Shown here: piece after piece, positions 35,040 through 42,912 of the stretch
Layout: each line of letters starts with the position of its first letter
Numbering within the stretch: the stretch's first letter is position 1
NCBI GenBank assembly: GCA_002898275.1
Contig: BEIQ01000001.1
Span: forward strand, 675,899-739,898
Reading direction: 5' to 3'
DNA length: 64,000 bases
Source: a bacterium HR40
GTDB taxonomy: Bacteria; Pseudomonadota; Alphaproteobacteria; Geminicoccales; Geminicoccaceae
Program-made: the position numbers and the translations under genes
Notes under the pieces: model-generated
What the model was told of the DNA's origin: nothing
What the model saw: the letters and a program-made list of their open reading frames with translations, nothing else
Database searches by the model: none

Positions 35040-35942
35040 ATGGCCATCGCCGGGCTTGGGACCCCGGTTACCCGTGGCGGGCGAGGAGTGTCAGGTTGGT
35101 CGCGGCGTCATCTCCTTGCCGCGGCTGGCTCGATGCTCGCCGCAGGTCCTCCGGTGGGGGCAGAGCGACCGTTGCGATTCGGGTTGACCCCGGTTTTCGT
35201 CGACGACGATGAAGCGCTGCTCGCGGCTTTCAGTCGCTATCTCGGCGAAGCGACCGGCTTGCCGGTGGAATTCGTCAAACGCCGCAGCTACCAGGAAATC
35301 ACCGTCCTGCTGCTGGCCGGTCGTCTCGACGTCGCTTGGATCTGCGGTTATCCCTACGTCCAGTTCCGGGATCGGTTGGCACTCGTAGCGGTCCCGCTGT
35401 GGCAGGGATCGCCGCTCTACCGCTCCTACGTCGTCGTCGGCGCCGAAAGCCCGGCGCGGACCTTCGAGGATCTGCGTGGCACCATCCACGCTTTTTCCGA
35501 CCCTGACAGCAATTCGGGCTACCTGGTGACGGCATCGCTGCTGCGGCGGCGCGGCGAGGATCCGGGCCGATTTTTTCGCCACGTGTTCTTCACTTACGGA
35601 CACCGCAACGTGATTCGCGCGGTCGGACGGGGACTCGCCGATGGCGGCAGTGTCGACGGCTATGTCTTCGAGGTCCTGCGGCGGATCGACCCGTCCCTCG
35701 TCGATGCCTGTCGGGTCCTCAGACGATCCGAGCTGTTCGGTTTTCCCCCCGTAGCCTGCCGAGTCGAGGCGGAGAAGGACGAGGTGGTGGTGGCGCTTCG
35801 CGACGCGCTGCTCGCCATGCCCTCGCACCCGACCGGTCGCTTCGTCCTCGAGCTCCTCGGTCTCGACGGCTTCACCGTGAGCGGCCCGGAGCTCTTCGAC
35901 GGGATCGCGGCCAACGCCCGTCTGTTGGCGCGGGCGGCATGA
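35040..35942 (+). CDS. aioX: Periplasmic arsenite-binding protein AioX (PhnD family)
   Basis: This 300-residue protein has a twin-arginine-like signal (WSRRHLLAAAGSMLAAG) and a PhnD-type periplasmic binding fold (LRFGLTPVFVDDDEALLAAF, AFSDPDSNSGYLV). The stretch DVAWICGYPYVQF carries a Cys at position 102, in the region where AioX of Agrobacterium has the Cys needed for arsenite sensing. ATG 35040 is preferred since GGGAGCGGG precedes it. Its stop overlaps aioS (ATGA). Context with aioS, aioR, aioB and aioA makes AioX the best call; by itself it could be a phosphonate-type binding protein. Confidence 0.88.
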   Translation: MAIAGLGTPVTRGGRGVSGWSRRHLLAAAGSMLAAGPPVGAERPLRFGLTPVFVDDDEALLAAFSRYLGEATGLPVEFVKRRSYQEITVLLLAGRLDVAWICGYPYVQFRDRLALVAVPLWQGSPLYRSYVVVGAESPARTFEDLRGTIHAFSDPDSNSGYLVTASLLRRRGEDPGRFFRHVFFTYGHRNVIRAVGRGLADGGSVDGYVFEVLRRIDPSLVDACRVLRRSELFGFPPVACRVEAEKDEVVVALRDALLAMPSHPTGRFVLELLGLDGFTVSGPELFDGIAANARLLARAA

Positions 35943-37378
35943 GCTCGCTCCTGCGTCCGCGCCACTGGCCGCTGTCGCTCCGAGTGCCCCTTCTGGTCGC
36001 GGCCTGCATGATCGCCGTTGGCACGATCGCCTCTTGGTTGGTGCTGGCGGTGCTCGCCCGCACCCAGGAAGCCCATCTCCGCCAGCTCGCGCGCACCGCG
36101 CTCACCAGTCTCGGGGCGAGTCTGACCCCGTTCGTGGAGCGGCGGGACGTATGGGAGACTTTCGATGCCCTCGACCGGTTCGTCAGCCGCCGCGAAGGGC
36201 TGCCTGCGACCTTCGCGGCAGTCGTGCTGACCGACGGCACGGTGCTCGCGGCCTCCGATCCACGGCGCTTTCCGACCCTCGAGCCGGTACCCGCCGATTG
36301 GCGGCAGTTGTGGAGCGGCGAGGCGGACCTCCAGCTCGCCGATGCGGCACCGGCCGCCCTCGCCCGGCACCGGCTCAGCATCGACGGCGTACCCATCGCC
36401 GAGGTGTTTGCGGAGATCGATATCTCGGGACTGCTCCTCGAGCGCCAGCAAGTGTTCTGGGCGCTCCTGCTGAGCAACGCCCTCCTCACCCTGTTGCTGG
36501 CGGCCGGCGGTTATGTCCTCGTCCGGCGCATGCTGAGCCCCGTGCCCCAGCTCGCGCAAGCGGTCGAGCAACTGCGGCGCGGCGGCAAGATCGAGATCCC
36601 GGCCGATCTCGACCGGCAAGCGCCGGAGTTCCGCACCCTGTTCTTGCGCTTTCGGGCGATGGCGGAGGCCGTCGAGGAGAGACAGACGCTGCTCGCCCGG
36701 CTGATCGAGGAGGAGCGGCTTGCCCAGCTGGGCCGCCTGGCCTCGGCGATGGCCCACGAGGTGAACAATCCGCTCGCGGGTCTGCTCACCGTGGTGGACA
36801 CGCTCAAACGGCGTGGCGAGGACGGAGCGGTGCGCGAGAGCGCACTCGAGCTGCTCGAACGGGGATTGCTCGGGATGCGCAACGTCGTGCGCGCCATGCT
36901 GGTGGCGTACAAAGAAGAGGACACGGGCATACCCCTCACGGCGCGCGCCCTCGACGATCTTGCCGTGCTCACCCGGCACGAGGTCCAGCGTCGACGTTTG
37001 CAGCTGGAATGGTCCAATGGCCTGCGGGCGGCCTACGAGATCGACAGCGGTGCCCTGCGCCAGGCCCTGCTCAATCTGTTGCTCAATGCGTGTCGGGCGG
37101 CACCCATCGGTGGGCGCGTGGTGTTCGAAGCCGAGGAGCGACCGGAAGGCCTGGGCTTTGTCGTCGAGGACAACGGGCCCGGTCTGCCGGAGCCCTTCCG
37201 CCAGCTGCTCGAGTGCCCCGATAGCGCCGCGCCACCCACCAGTCGCGGGCTCGGTATCTGGACCGTGGCCCGGCTGCTGCGTAGACTGGGCGCGAGAGCG
37301 GAAGTGACGATCGGGGCCGAGGGAGGAACGCGGATCTCCATCCGATGCCCAGCGAGGCAGTGGCGGAGCGTCGCATGA
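35939..37378 (+). CDS. aioS: Sensor histidine kinase AioS
   Basis: AioS (479 residues) has two membrane helices (about 14-40 and 172-196) bounding a periplasmic domain, then a linker, the dimerisation/phosphoacceptor site His273 in ASAMAHEVNNPLAG and a HATPase domain with LLNLLLNACRAA, VEDNGPGLPE and SRGLGIWTVARLL. It would be tuned by AioX in the periplasm and phosphorylate AioR. It overlaps aioX (ATGA) and aioR (ATGA), implying translational coupling. Confidence 0.92.
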   Translation: MSSLLRPRHWPLSLRVPLLVAACMIAVGTIASWLVLAVLARTQEAHLRQLARTALTSLGASLTPFVERRDVWETFDALDRFVSRREGLPATFAAVVLTDGTVLAASDPRRFPTLEPVPADWRQLWSGEADLQLADAAPAALARHRLSIDGVPIAEVFAEIDISGLLLERQQVFWALLLSNALLTLLLAAGGYVLVRRMLSPVPQLAQAVEQLRRGGKIEIPADLDRQAPEFRTLFLRFRAMAEAVEERQTLLARLIEEERLAQLGRLASAMAHEVNNPLAGLLTVVDTLKRRGEDGAVRESALELLERGLLGMRNVVRAMLVAYKEEDTGIPLTARALDDLAVLTRHEVQRRRLQLEWSNGLRAAYEIDSGALRQALLNLLLNACRAAPIGGRVVFEAEERPEGLGFVVEDNGPGLPEPFRQLLECPDSAAPPTSRGLGIWTVARLLRRLGARAEVTIGAEGGTRISIRCPARQWRSVA

Positions 37379-38730
37379 TCCTCGAGGGCGTTCGCACCAT
37401 CGCCGTGGTCGAAGACGACCCGCTGCTCGGGCCGTCGTTGGTCCAGCGCTTTGCCGTCGAGGGGATCGCGGCCCAGTGGTGGCGCAGCGGGGAGGAGGCA
37501 TTGGCCGGCTTCGGTCGGCATCGGCCGGCCGTCGTGGTGTGCGACATCCGACTGCCCGACCTCGATGGCGAGACGCTGTTCGCGCGCAGTGCCCAGCTGC
37601 TCGGCGGCGTACCCTTTCTGTTCATCACCGGTTACGGCGATATCGAGCAAGCGGTACGACTGGTGCGCGCGGGAGCAGTCGATTACATCGCCAAACCCTT
37701 CGCGGTCGACGAACTCATCGAGAAAGTGCGCTCGCTGCTCGCCAGCGAACTGGCGGCGGGCGAGGGGGTCCTCGGTGCGAGTCCGCAAATGCGCCGCATC
37801 GAGGCGTTGCTGCGGCGCATCGCGGCGATCGACAGCCATGTGCTGCTGCTTGGTGAGAGCGGAGCCGGCAAGGAGGTCTGTGCCCGCTTCCTGCACGCCC
37901 GCTCACCGCGCGCCAGCGGGCCCTTCGTGGCGGTGAACTGCGCCGCCATCCCAGGCGAACTCGTCGAGAGCGAGCTGTTCGGGCACGAGCGTGGCGCCTT
38001 CACCGGTGCGCTCGGGCGCCACATCGGTCACGTGGAGCGGGCGGCGGGTGGAATCCTCTTCCTGGACGAAGTCGGCGACCTGCCGCTCGCGGCCCAAGCC
38101 AAGCTCTTGCGGCTCGTTCAAGAGCGGAGCTTCATGCGAGTCGGGGGCGAACGCCCGCTGCCCTTTACCGCGCGGCTGGTATGCGCCACGAACCGCGATC
38201 TGGAAGCGGAAGTGCGGGCTGGACGTTTCCGCGCGGACCTCTACTACCGCATCAACGTGATCCCCATCACCGTACCGCCCCTGCGCGAGCGTCACGAGGA
38301 TATCCTGCCCCTCATCACCCATTACCTGAGGGAGTTCGCCGACCGCTTCGAGAGCCCCGTGCGCGGCCTCACCACTGCCGCCGAGGAAGCGGCCGTCGCC
38401 TGGCACTGGCCGGGCAATGTGCGGGAACTGGTGAACCGGGTGGAGCGCGCCGTGGCCCTTGCGACCTCGACGCGCCTCGGGGTCGAGGATCTGTTCCCCG
38501 AGCGAGCGACCTGGCACCGCGACGCCGAGGGCGCGTCGGAACCCGTGACCTTGAGCGCGGCTCGTGACGCGGCCGAGCGACGACACATTCGGCGGGTGCT
38601 CGTGCGGACCGGCGGCAGGGTGGGAGAAGCCGCTCGCATCCTCGGTGTGTCGCGCACCACCCTGTGGGAAAAGATGCGGCGGCTCGGCATCGCCGACGAC
38701 CGCGCCCTGCGCGACGATCCCGCCAGCTGA
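37375..38730 (+). CDS. aioR: Sigma-54-dependent response regulator AioR
   Basis: AioR (451 residues) has a receiver domain with phosphoacceptor Asp57 (VVVCDIRLPDLDG), a AAA+ domain with Walker A GESGAGKE (160-167) and the sigma-54 contact loop GAFTGA (207-212), and a Fis-type DNA-binding helix at the C terminus (GEAARILGVSRTTLWEKMRRLGI). It starts at the ATG overlapping the aioS stop. The -24/-12 promoter of aioBA lies about 100 bp after its stop, its expected target. Confidence 0.94.
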   Translation: MILEGVRTIAVVEDDPLLGPSLVQRFAVEGIAAQWWRSGEEALAGFGRHRPAVVVCDIRLPDLDGETLFARSAQLLGGVPFLFITGYGDIEQAVRLVRAGAVDYIAKPFAVDELIEKVRSLLASELAAGEGVLGASPQMRRIEALLRRIAAIDSHVLLLGESGAGKEVCARFLHARSPRASGPFVAVNCAAIPGELVESELFGHERGAFTGALGRHIGHVERAAGGILFLDEVGDLPLAAQAKLLRLVQERSFMRVGGERPLPFTARLVCATNRDLEAEVRAGRFRADLYYRINVIPITVPPLRERHEDILPLITHYLREFADRFESPVRGLTTAAEEAAVAWHWPGNVRELVNRVERAVALATSTRLGVEDLFPERATWHRDAEGASEPVTLSAARDAAERRHIRRVLVRTGGRVGEAARILGVSRTTLWEKMRRLGIADDRALRDDPAS

Positions 38731-38731
38731 C

Positions 38732-38747
38732 GTTCGGAAATCCGGAC
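38732..38747. promoter_or_regulatory. Palindrome, candidate AioR upstream activator site
   Basis: GTTCGGA-AA-TCCGGAC has 7-bp arms matching at 6 positions. It sits about 85 bp upstream of the -24 element of the aioB promoter, a usual distance for enhancer sites of sigma-54 activators, and just after the aioR stop. Assignment to AioR is inferred from position. Confidence 0.4.
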
Positions 38748-38831
38748 AGCCCGATGGGCGGCCGTTCGCTCGGCCGGACAACGCCGGCAGAGCCGCTGGC
38801 CGACGGTGCCCCGGAGGCTGTCTTCTCGCCT

Positions 38832-38847
38832 TGGCACGCCTCTTGCG
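38832..38847 (+). promoter_or_regulatory. Sigma-54 promoter of aioBA
   Basis: TGGCACG-CCTC-TTGCG matches the sigma-54 consensus at essentially every conserved position, with GG (38833-38834) and GC (38845-38846) ten bases apart. Transcription should start near 38858, 25 bp before aioB. The gene just upstream encodes the matching activator AioR. Confidence 0.88.
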
Positions 38848-38882
38848 GGAGGTCGTGGCGCCAGCCAAGGGAGGTTTCCGGC

Positions 38883-39404
38883 GTGAAACGTTGCAAGCTC
38901 ATGGTGGAAGTCGGTCGCCGGCAGTTTCTGCGCGGCACGGCAGCGACCGCGGCGGGTGCCGCTGCGGTCGCGGTGGCAGGCGAGGCGAAGGCGGCACGCG
39001 CCGGGGCGGTGATCGCCTATCCCGGGAAGAAACTCGCCAATATCAAGGACCTCAAGGTCGATGTCCCGTTGGAGGTCACTTATCCGGACGAGGACGCTCC
39101 CGGCGTTCTGCTCAAAATGGGCCGTCCCGTGATGGGCGGCGTGGGACCCGATGGCGACATCGTCGGCTTCTCGACGATCTGTCCACACAAGGGCTTCCCG
39201 CTCCATTACGTAGCGGCCGACCGGACCTTCAACTGCCCAGGCCACTATTCGCGCTTCGACGCCGAGAAGGGCGGACTGCAGATTTGGGGCCAAGCAACCA
39301 TGAACCTGCCGCAGTACCAGCTGCGCGTGGACGCAAAGGGCGACATCTACGCCGAAGGCATCGACGAGCTGCTCTACGGCCGGCTCTCCAACGTGCTCGG
39401 CTGA
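38883..39404 (+). CDS. aioB: Arsenite oxidase small subunit, Rieske [2Fe-2S] protein AioB
   Basis: AioB (173 residues) has a twin-arginine signal (GRRQFLRGTAATAAGAAAVAVAG) and a Rieske domain with cluster ligands Cys100 and His102 (CPHKGF) and Cys118 and His121 (CPGHYS). The cysteines that form a disulfide next to the cluster in many Rieske proteins are Phe105 and Gly120 here, as reported for Rhizobium NT-26 AioB. It passes electrons from AioA to a c-type cytochrome or azurin in the periplasm. The GTG start follows GGGAGG at 8 bp. Confidence 0.96.
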   Translation: MKRCKLMVEVGRRQFLRGTAATAAGAAAVAVAGEAKAARAGAVIAYPGKKLANIKDLKVDVPLEVTYPDEDAPGVLLKMGRPVMGGVGPDGDIVGFSTICPHKGFPLHYVAADRTFNCPGHYSRFDAEKGGLQIWGQATMNLPQYQLRVDAKGDIYAEGIDELLYGRLSNVLG

Positions 39405-39419
39405 GGGAGGTGAGAAAAG

Positions 39420-41963
39420 ATGGCGTTCAAGCGCAATGTCGACCGCCTGCCGATCATTCCGCCGGATGCGAAAGAGCATGTGGCGATGTGCCACTTCTGC
39501 ATCGTGGGATGCGGCTACAAGGTCTACACTTGGGATGCGAACCGCGAGGGCGGTACGGCGCCTTCCGAGAACATCTTCGGCGTGGACCTGTCCAAGCAAC
39601 AGCCAGCCGAAACACCGGCCTGGTACGCGCCGTCGATGTATAACATCGTAAAGCAGAATGGCCGCGACGTCCACATCGTGATCAAGCCCGATCCCGAGTG
39701 CGTCGTCAACAAGGGCCTTGGCTCCATTCGCGGTGCGCGACTGGGAGAGATCGCCTATTCCCAGATCACCGGTAGCCAGACCCATCGTCTCACCACACCC
39801 ATGGTTTGGCGTTACGGTCAAATGCAGCCGACGAGTTGGGACGATGCTCTCGATCTCGTGGCGCGGGTGACGGTGGCGGTGATCAAGCAATATGGCGAGG
39901 ACGGGCTCTTCGTCTCGGCCTTCGACCACGGCGGGGCGGGCGGCGGTTACGAGAACACCTGGGGCACGGGCAAGCTCTATTTCGGGGCGATGAAGATCCG
40001 CAATATCCGCATTCACAATCGCCCGGCCTACAATTCCGAGGTGCACGCCAGCCGCGACATGGGCGTCGGCGAGCTCAACAATGCGTACGAGGATGCGGAG
40101 CTCGCGGATACGATCGTGGCTATCGGGACCAATGCCCTCGAGACCCAGACCAATTATTTTCTCGCGCACTGGGTCCCGAACCTGCGCGGCGACACCGTCG
40201 AGAAGAAAAAGAAACTCTTGCCCGACGAGCCACACGAGCCCGGCCGCATCGTCATCGTCGATCCGCGCCGCACGGTGACGGTCAACGCCTGCGAGGTCGA
40301 AGCTGGCAAGGACCGGGTGCTCCACCTCGCGATCAATTCGGGCACGGATCTCGCGCTGTTCAACGCCTGGCTGACCTACATCGCCGACAAGGGTTGGATC
40401 GACCGCGAGTTCATCGAGAAGTACACGGTCGGCTTCGAAACACCGCCTGGCGAAGCGCCGATGTTCCCGGCCCGCCCCGGCGGCAGCCTCGATCAACCGC
40501 GTTGGCCAGGCTTCAATGAAATGCTCGCTGCCAACCGGATGTCGGTGGAAGAGGCGGCCAAGATCTGTGGCGTTCCGGCCGAGCTCATCGTCGAGGCAGC
40601 GCACTGGATCGCCGAGCCCAAGCAGGGCAAACGTCGGCGGACGATGTTCGGCTACGAAAAAGGCATCATTTGGGGCAACGACAATTACCGCACCATCGGT
40701 GCCCTGGTGAACCTCGCCCTCGCCACTGGCAACATCGGCCGCGAAGGTGGAGGCTGTGTGCGACTCGGCGGTCACCAGGAGGGCTACGTCCGCCCCTCCG
40801 ACGCCCATGTCGGCCGCCCAGCCCCCTACGTCGACCAGCTCCTGATCTCGGGCAAGGGTGGCGTCCACCACATCTGGGGCTGTGACCATTACAAGACCAC
40901 CCTCAACGCGCAGGAGTTCAAGCGCGTCTACAAGCGGCGCACCGACATGGTGAAGGACGCCATGAACAGTGTGCCATGGGGCGACCGCGAGGCTCTGGTC
41001 GATGCCATCTTGACGGCGATCCGCATGGGCGGGCTGTTCGCGGTCGACGTCGACATCGTCCCGACGAAGATCGGACAGCATTGCCACGTGTGGTTGCCGG
41101 CCGCTACCCAGGGCGAGATGAACCTCACCTCGATGAACGGCGAGCGCCGGATGCGGATCACGCAGCGCTACATGGATCCGCCGGGGGAGGCGATGCCCGA
41201 CTGTCTCATCGCGGCCCGCCTCGCCAACCACATGGAGCGCGTGCTCCGGGAGCTCGGCGATCATGCCTATGCCGACCGTTTCAAGGGCTTCGACTGGAAG
41301 ACCGAAGAAGACGCCTTCATGGACGGCTATCACCAGCACGCTCCGGGGGGCCAATATGTCACCTACGAGCGGCTGGTCGCCATGGGCACCAACGGCTTTC
41401 AGGAGCCCGCCCGCGGCGTGGACGAGAAGGGTCGCATCATCGGCACGCCTCGGCTCTATACCGATGGCCGCTTTTCCACCCCGGACGGCAAAGCTCGCTT
41501 CATGATCGCCCCATGGCGTGGGCTGCAGGCGCCGGGCAAGGAGGAGCAGAAGAAGAACTTCCGCTTCCTGATCAACAATGGCCGCACCAATCACGTCTGG
41601 CAGTCGGCTTACTACGACGAGAACGATGCCTTCATCCAGGACCGCTGGCCCTATCCGTTCATCGAGATGAATCCCAACGACATGAAGGAATTGGGGCTGG
41701 AGGAAGGAGACTTGGTCGAAGTCTGGAACGATGCGGGTGCGACCCAAGCAATGGTCTACCCCAACCCGGCGATGAAGCGCAACGAGACGTTCATGCTCTT
41801 CGCCTATCCCAAAGGGGTGCAGGGCAACGTCGTGAACGCCGGTGTCAACGAGCTCGTCATTCCCAACTATAAGCAGACATGGGCCAATATCCGCAAGCTC
41901 GCTCCGCGACCCCAGAACGTCGCCCATTTGTCATTCAAATCCCAGGAATATCGCTCGGCCTGA
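39420..41963 (+). CDS. aioA: Arsenite oxidase large subunit, molybdopterin AioA
   Basis: AioA (847 residues) oxidises arsenite to arsenate with a molybdenum bis-pyranopterin and a 3Fe-4S cluster. The cluster ligands are Cys24, Cys27 and Cys31 (CHFCIVGC), and Ser102 occupies the fourth-cysteine position, as in known AioA. The HASRDMGVGEL segment (about 209-219) and the Arg/His pair in RLGGHQEGYVRP lie where arsenite-contacting residues sit in the family. It has no signal of its own, so it should be co-exported with AioB through the Tat system. The length is close to the NT-26 enzyme. It starts 15 bp after aioB. Confidence 0.98.
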   Translation: MAFKRNVDRLPIIPPDAKEHVAMCHFCIVGCGYKVYTWDANREGGTAPSENIFGVDLSKQQPAETPAWYAPSMYNIVKQNGRDVHIVIKPDPECVVNKGLGSIRGARLGEIAYSQITGSQTHRLTTPMVWRYGQMQPTSWDDALDLVARVTVAVIKQYGEDGLFVSAFDHGGAGGGYENTWGTGKLYFGAMKIRNIRIHNRPAYNSEVHASRDMGVGELNNAYEDAELADTIVAIGTNALETQTNYFLAHWVPNLRGDTVEKKKKLLPDEPHEPGRIVIVDPRRTVTVNACEVEAGKDRVLHLAINSGTDLALFNAWLTYIADKGWIDREFIEKYTVGFETPPGEAPMFPARPGGSLDQPRWPGFNEMLAANRMSVEEAAKICGVPAELIVEAAHWIAEPKQGKRRRTMFGYEKGIIWGNDNYRTIGALVNLALATGNIGREGGGCVRLGGHQEGYVRPSDAHVGRPAPYVDQLLISGKGGVHHIWGCDHYKTTLNAQEFKRVYKRRTDMVKDAMNSVPWGDREALVDAILTAIRMGGLFAVDVDIVPTKIGQHCHVWLPAATQGEMNLTSMNGERRMRITQRYMDPPGEAMPDCLIAARLANHMERVLRELGDHAYADRFKGFDWKTEEDAFMDGYHQHAPGGQYVTYERLVAMGTNGFQEPARGVDEKGRIIGTPRLYTDGRFSTPDGKARFMIAPWRGLQAPGKEEQKKNFRFLINNGRTNHVWQSAYYDENDAFIQDRWPYPFIEMNPNDMKELGLEEGDLVEVWNDAGATQAMVYPNPAMKRNETFMLFAYPKGVQGNVVNAGVNELVIPNYKQTWANIRKLAPRPQNVAHLSFKSQEYRSA

Positions 41964-41989
41964 CGGTTCGATCGAGGTTTTGCCGAGAG

Positions 41990-42013
41990 GACGGGGGCCT
42001 CGTGGCCCCCGTC
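41990..42013 (+). terminator. Hairpin after aioA
   Basis: GACGGGGGCC and GGCCCCCGTC pair perfectly with a 4-base TCGT loop, 26 bp after the aioA stop. The T-tract is poor. It probably ends aioBA transcription, and may serve the convergent peptidase gene too. Confidence 0.65.
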
Positions 42014-42039
42014 GCGTTCGGTTCCGTCGGCAGCGGCGA

Positions 42040-42912
42040 TCAGGCGAGCAGATCGGCGAGCCCGCGTTCGAGCGCCAGCACCAGATCGACCATGAACTCG
42101 AAGTCGAGGGTCTCGAGGCGATCCGAGGGGAGGTGATAGTGGGGATTGCGGAAAAAGGCCGTGTCGGTGATCATCGCCGCTGGGATGCCGACGTCCCAAA
42201 AGGCCGCGTGATCGGAGAGGCGAACGGCCGGCAACAGCCACCCCCGGAGCGGCACCACCAATGCCTGAACCGGTGGCCTGCCGGAGGCGCGCAGCGAGGC
42301 GAGGAGTCGCCGCACGAGATGGCGCGAGCGCCCATCGCCGATGATCCCGATGAAGTCGCCGCGCGGCGGATAGCCGGCCCAGCGCAGCACCAGCGGATAG
42401 TGCTGACGCTCCGCGGTATAGCCCACCATCTCGAGGATCACCGCCGCGCGCACCCGTTCCCGGCGCCGTTGCAGTTCCCGCACGAATACGCGGCTTCCCT
42501 GCTCGCGCGTCAGATGGGCGGGAGGCTCCTCCATGGTGAAGGCGACGAAACGCAGCGGCAATGCCGTCGAGGCGAAATGGCGGGCGAGCTCGAGCAGCAC
42601 CGCCACCCCGCTTCCGTTGTCGTCGGCGCCGGGAGTGGTGGGCACGGTGTCATAGTGGGCACCGACGAGGATGAAGGGCTCGCCGATCGGCGCTCTCGGT
42701 GGCCATGCGACGAGGTTTGCGACCTCGCGGAACTGGAACGCGTACGCACGACGTTCGACCCTGAGCCCGGCCCCTTCGAGCTCTGCCTGGAGATAGGATG
42801 CGGCGCGCTCCAGGCTGTCGCCGGTTGCCGGCGAGCGGGGACCGATCTCGACCGTGAGCACCTCGAGATGTCGGCGCAGTCGGACCTCGATCGCGGTGCG
42901 CTCGCTGCTCAC
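42040..42912 (-). CDS. M28-family zinc aminopeptidase
   Basis: This 290-residue protein has the M28 dizinc motifs: ILVGAHYDTVPTTPGADDNGSG (His and Asp ligands), FTMEEPP (catalytic Glu pair), RLSDHAAFWDVGIPAAM and NPHYHLPSDRLETLD with the last His ligand. There is no signal peptide, so it is probably cytosolic. The GTG start overlaps the stop of the proline racemase-family gene (GTGA). This suggests a shared role in using proline- or hydroxyproline-rich peptides, by inference. Confidence 0.9.
   Translation of the reverse strand: MSSERTAIEVRLRRHLEVLTVEIGPRSPATGDSLERAASYLQAELEGAGLRVERRAYAFQFREVANLVAWPPRAPIGEPFILVGAHYDTVPTTPGADDNGSGVAVLLELARHFASTALPLRFVAFTMEEPPAHLTREQGSRVFVRELQRRRERVRAAVILEMVGYTAERQHYPLVLRWAGYPPRGDFIGIIGDGRSRHLVRRLLASLRASGRPPVQALVVPLRGWLLPAVRLSDHAAFWDVGIPAAMITDTAFFRNPHYHLPSDRLETLDFEFMVDLVLALERGLADLLA

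Noticed and set aside
35040-35942. AioX as an ordinary phosphate/phosphonate transporter component
   Set aside because: It is PhnD-like, but no permease or ATPase gene is present, the gene overlaps aioS, and the AWICGYPY segment carries a Cys where AioX proteins have their sensing Cys.
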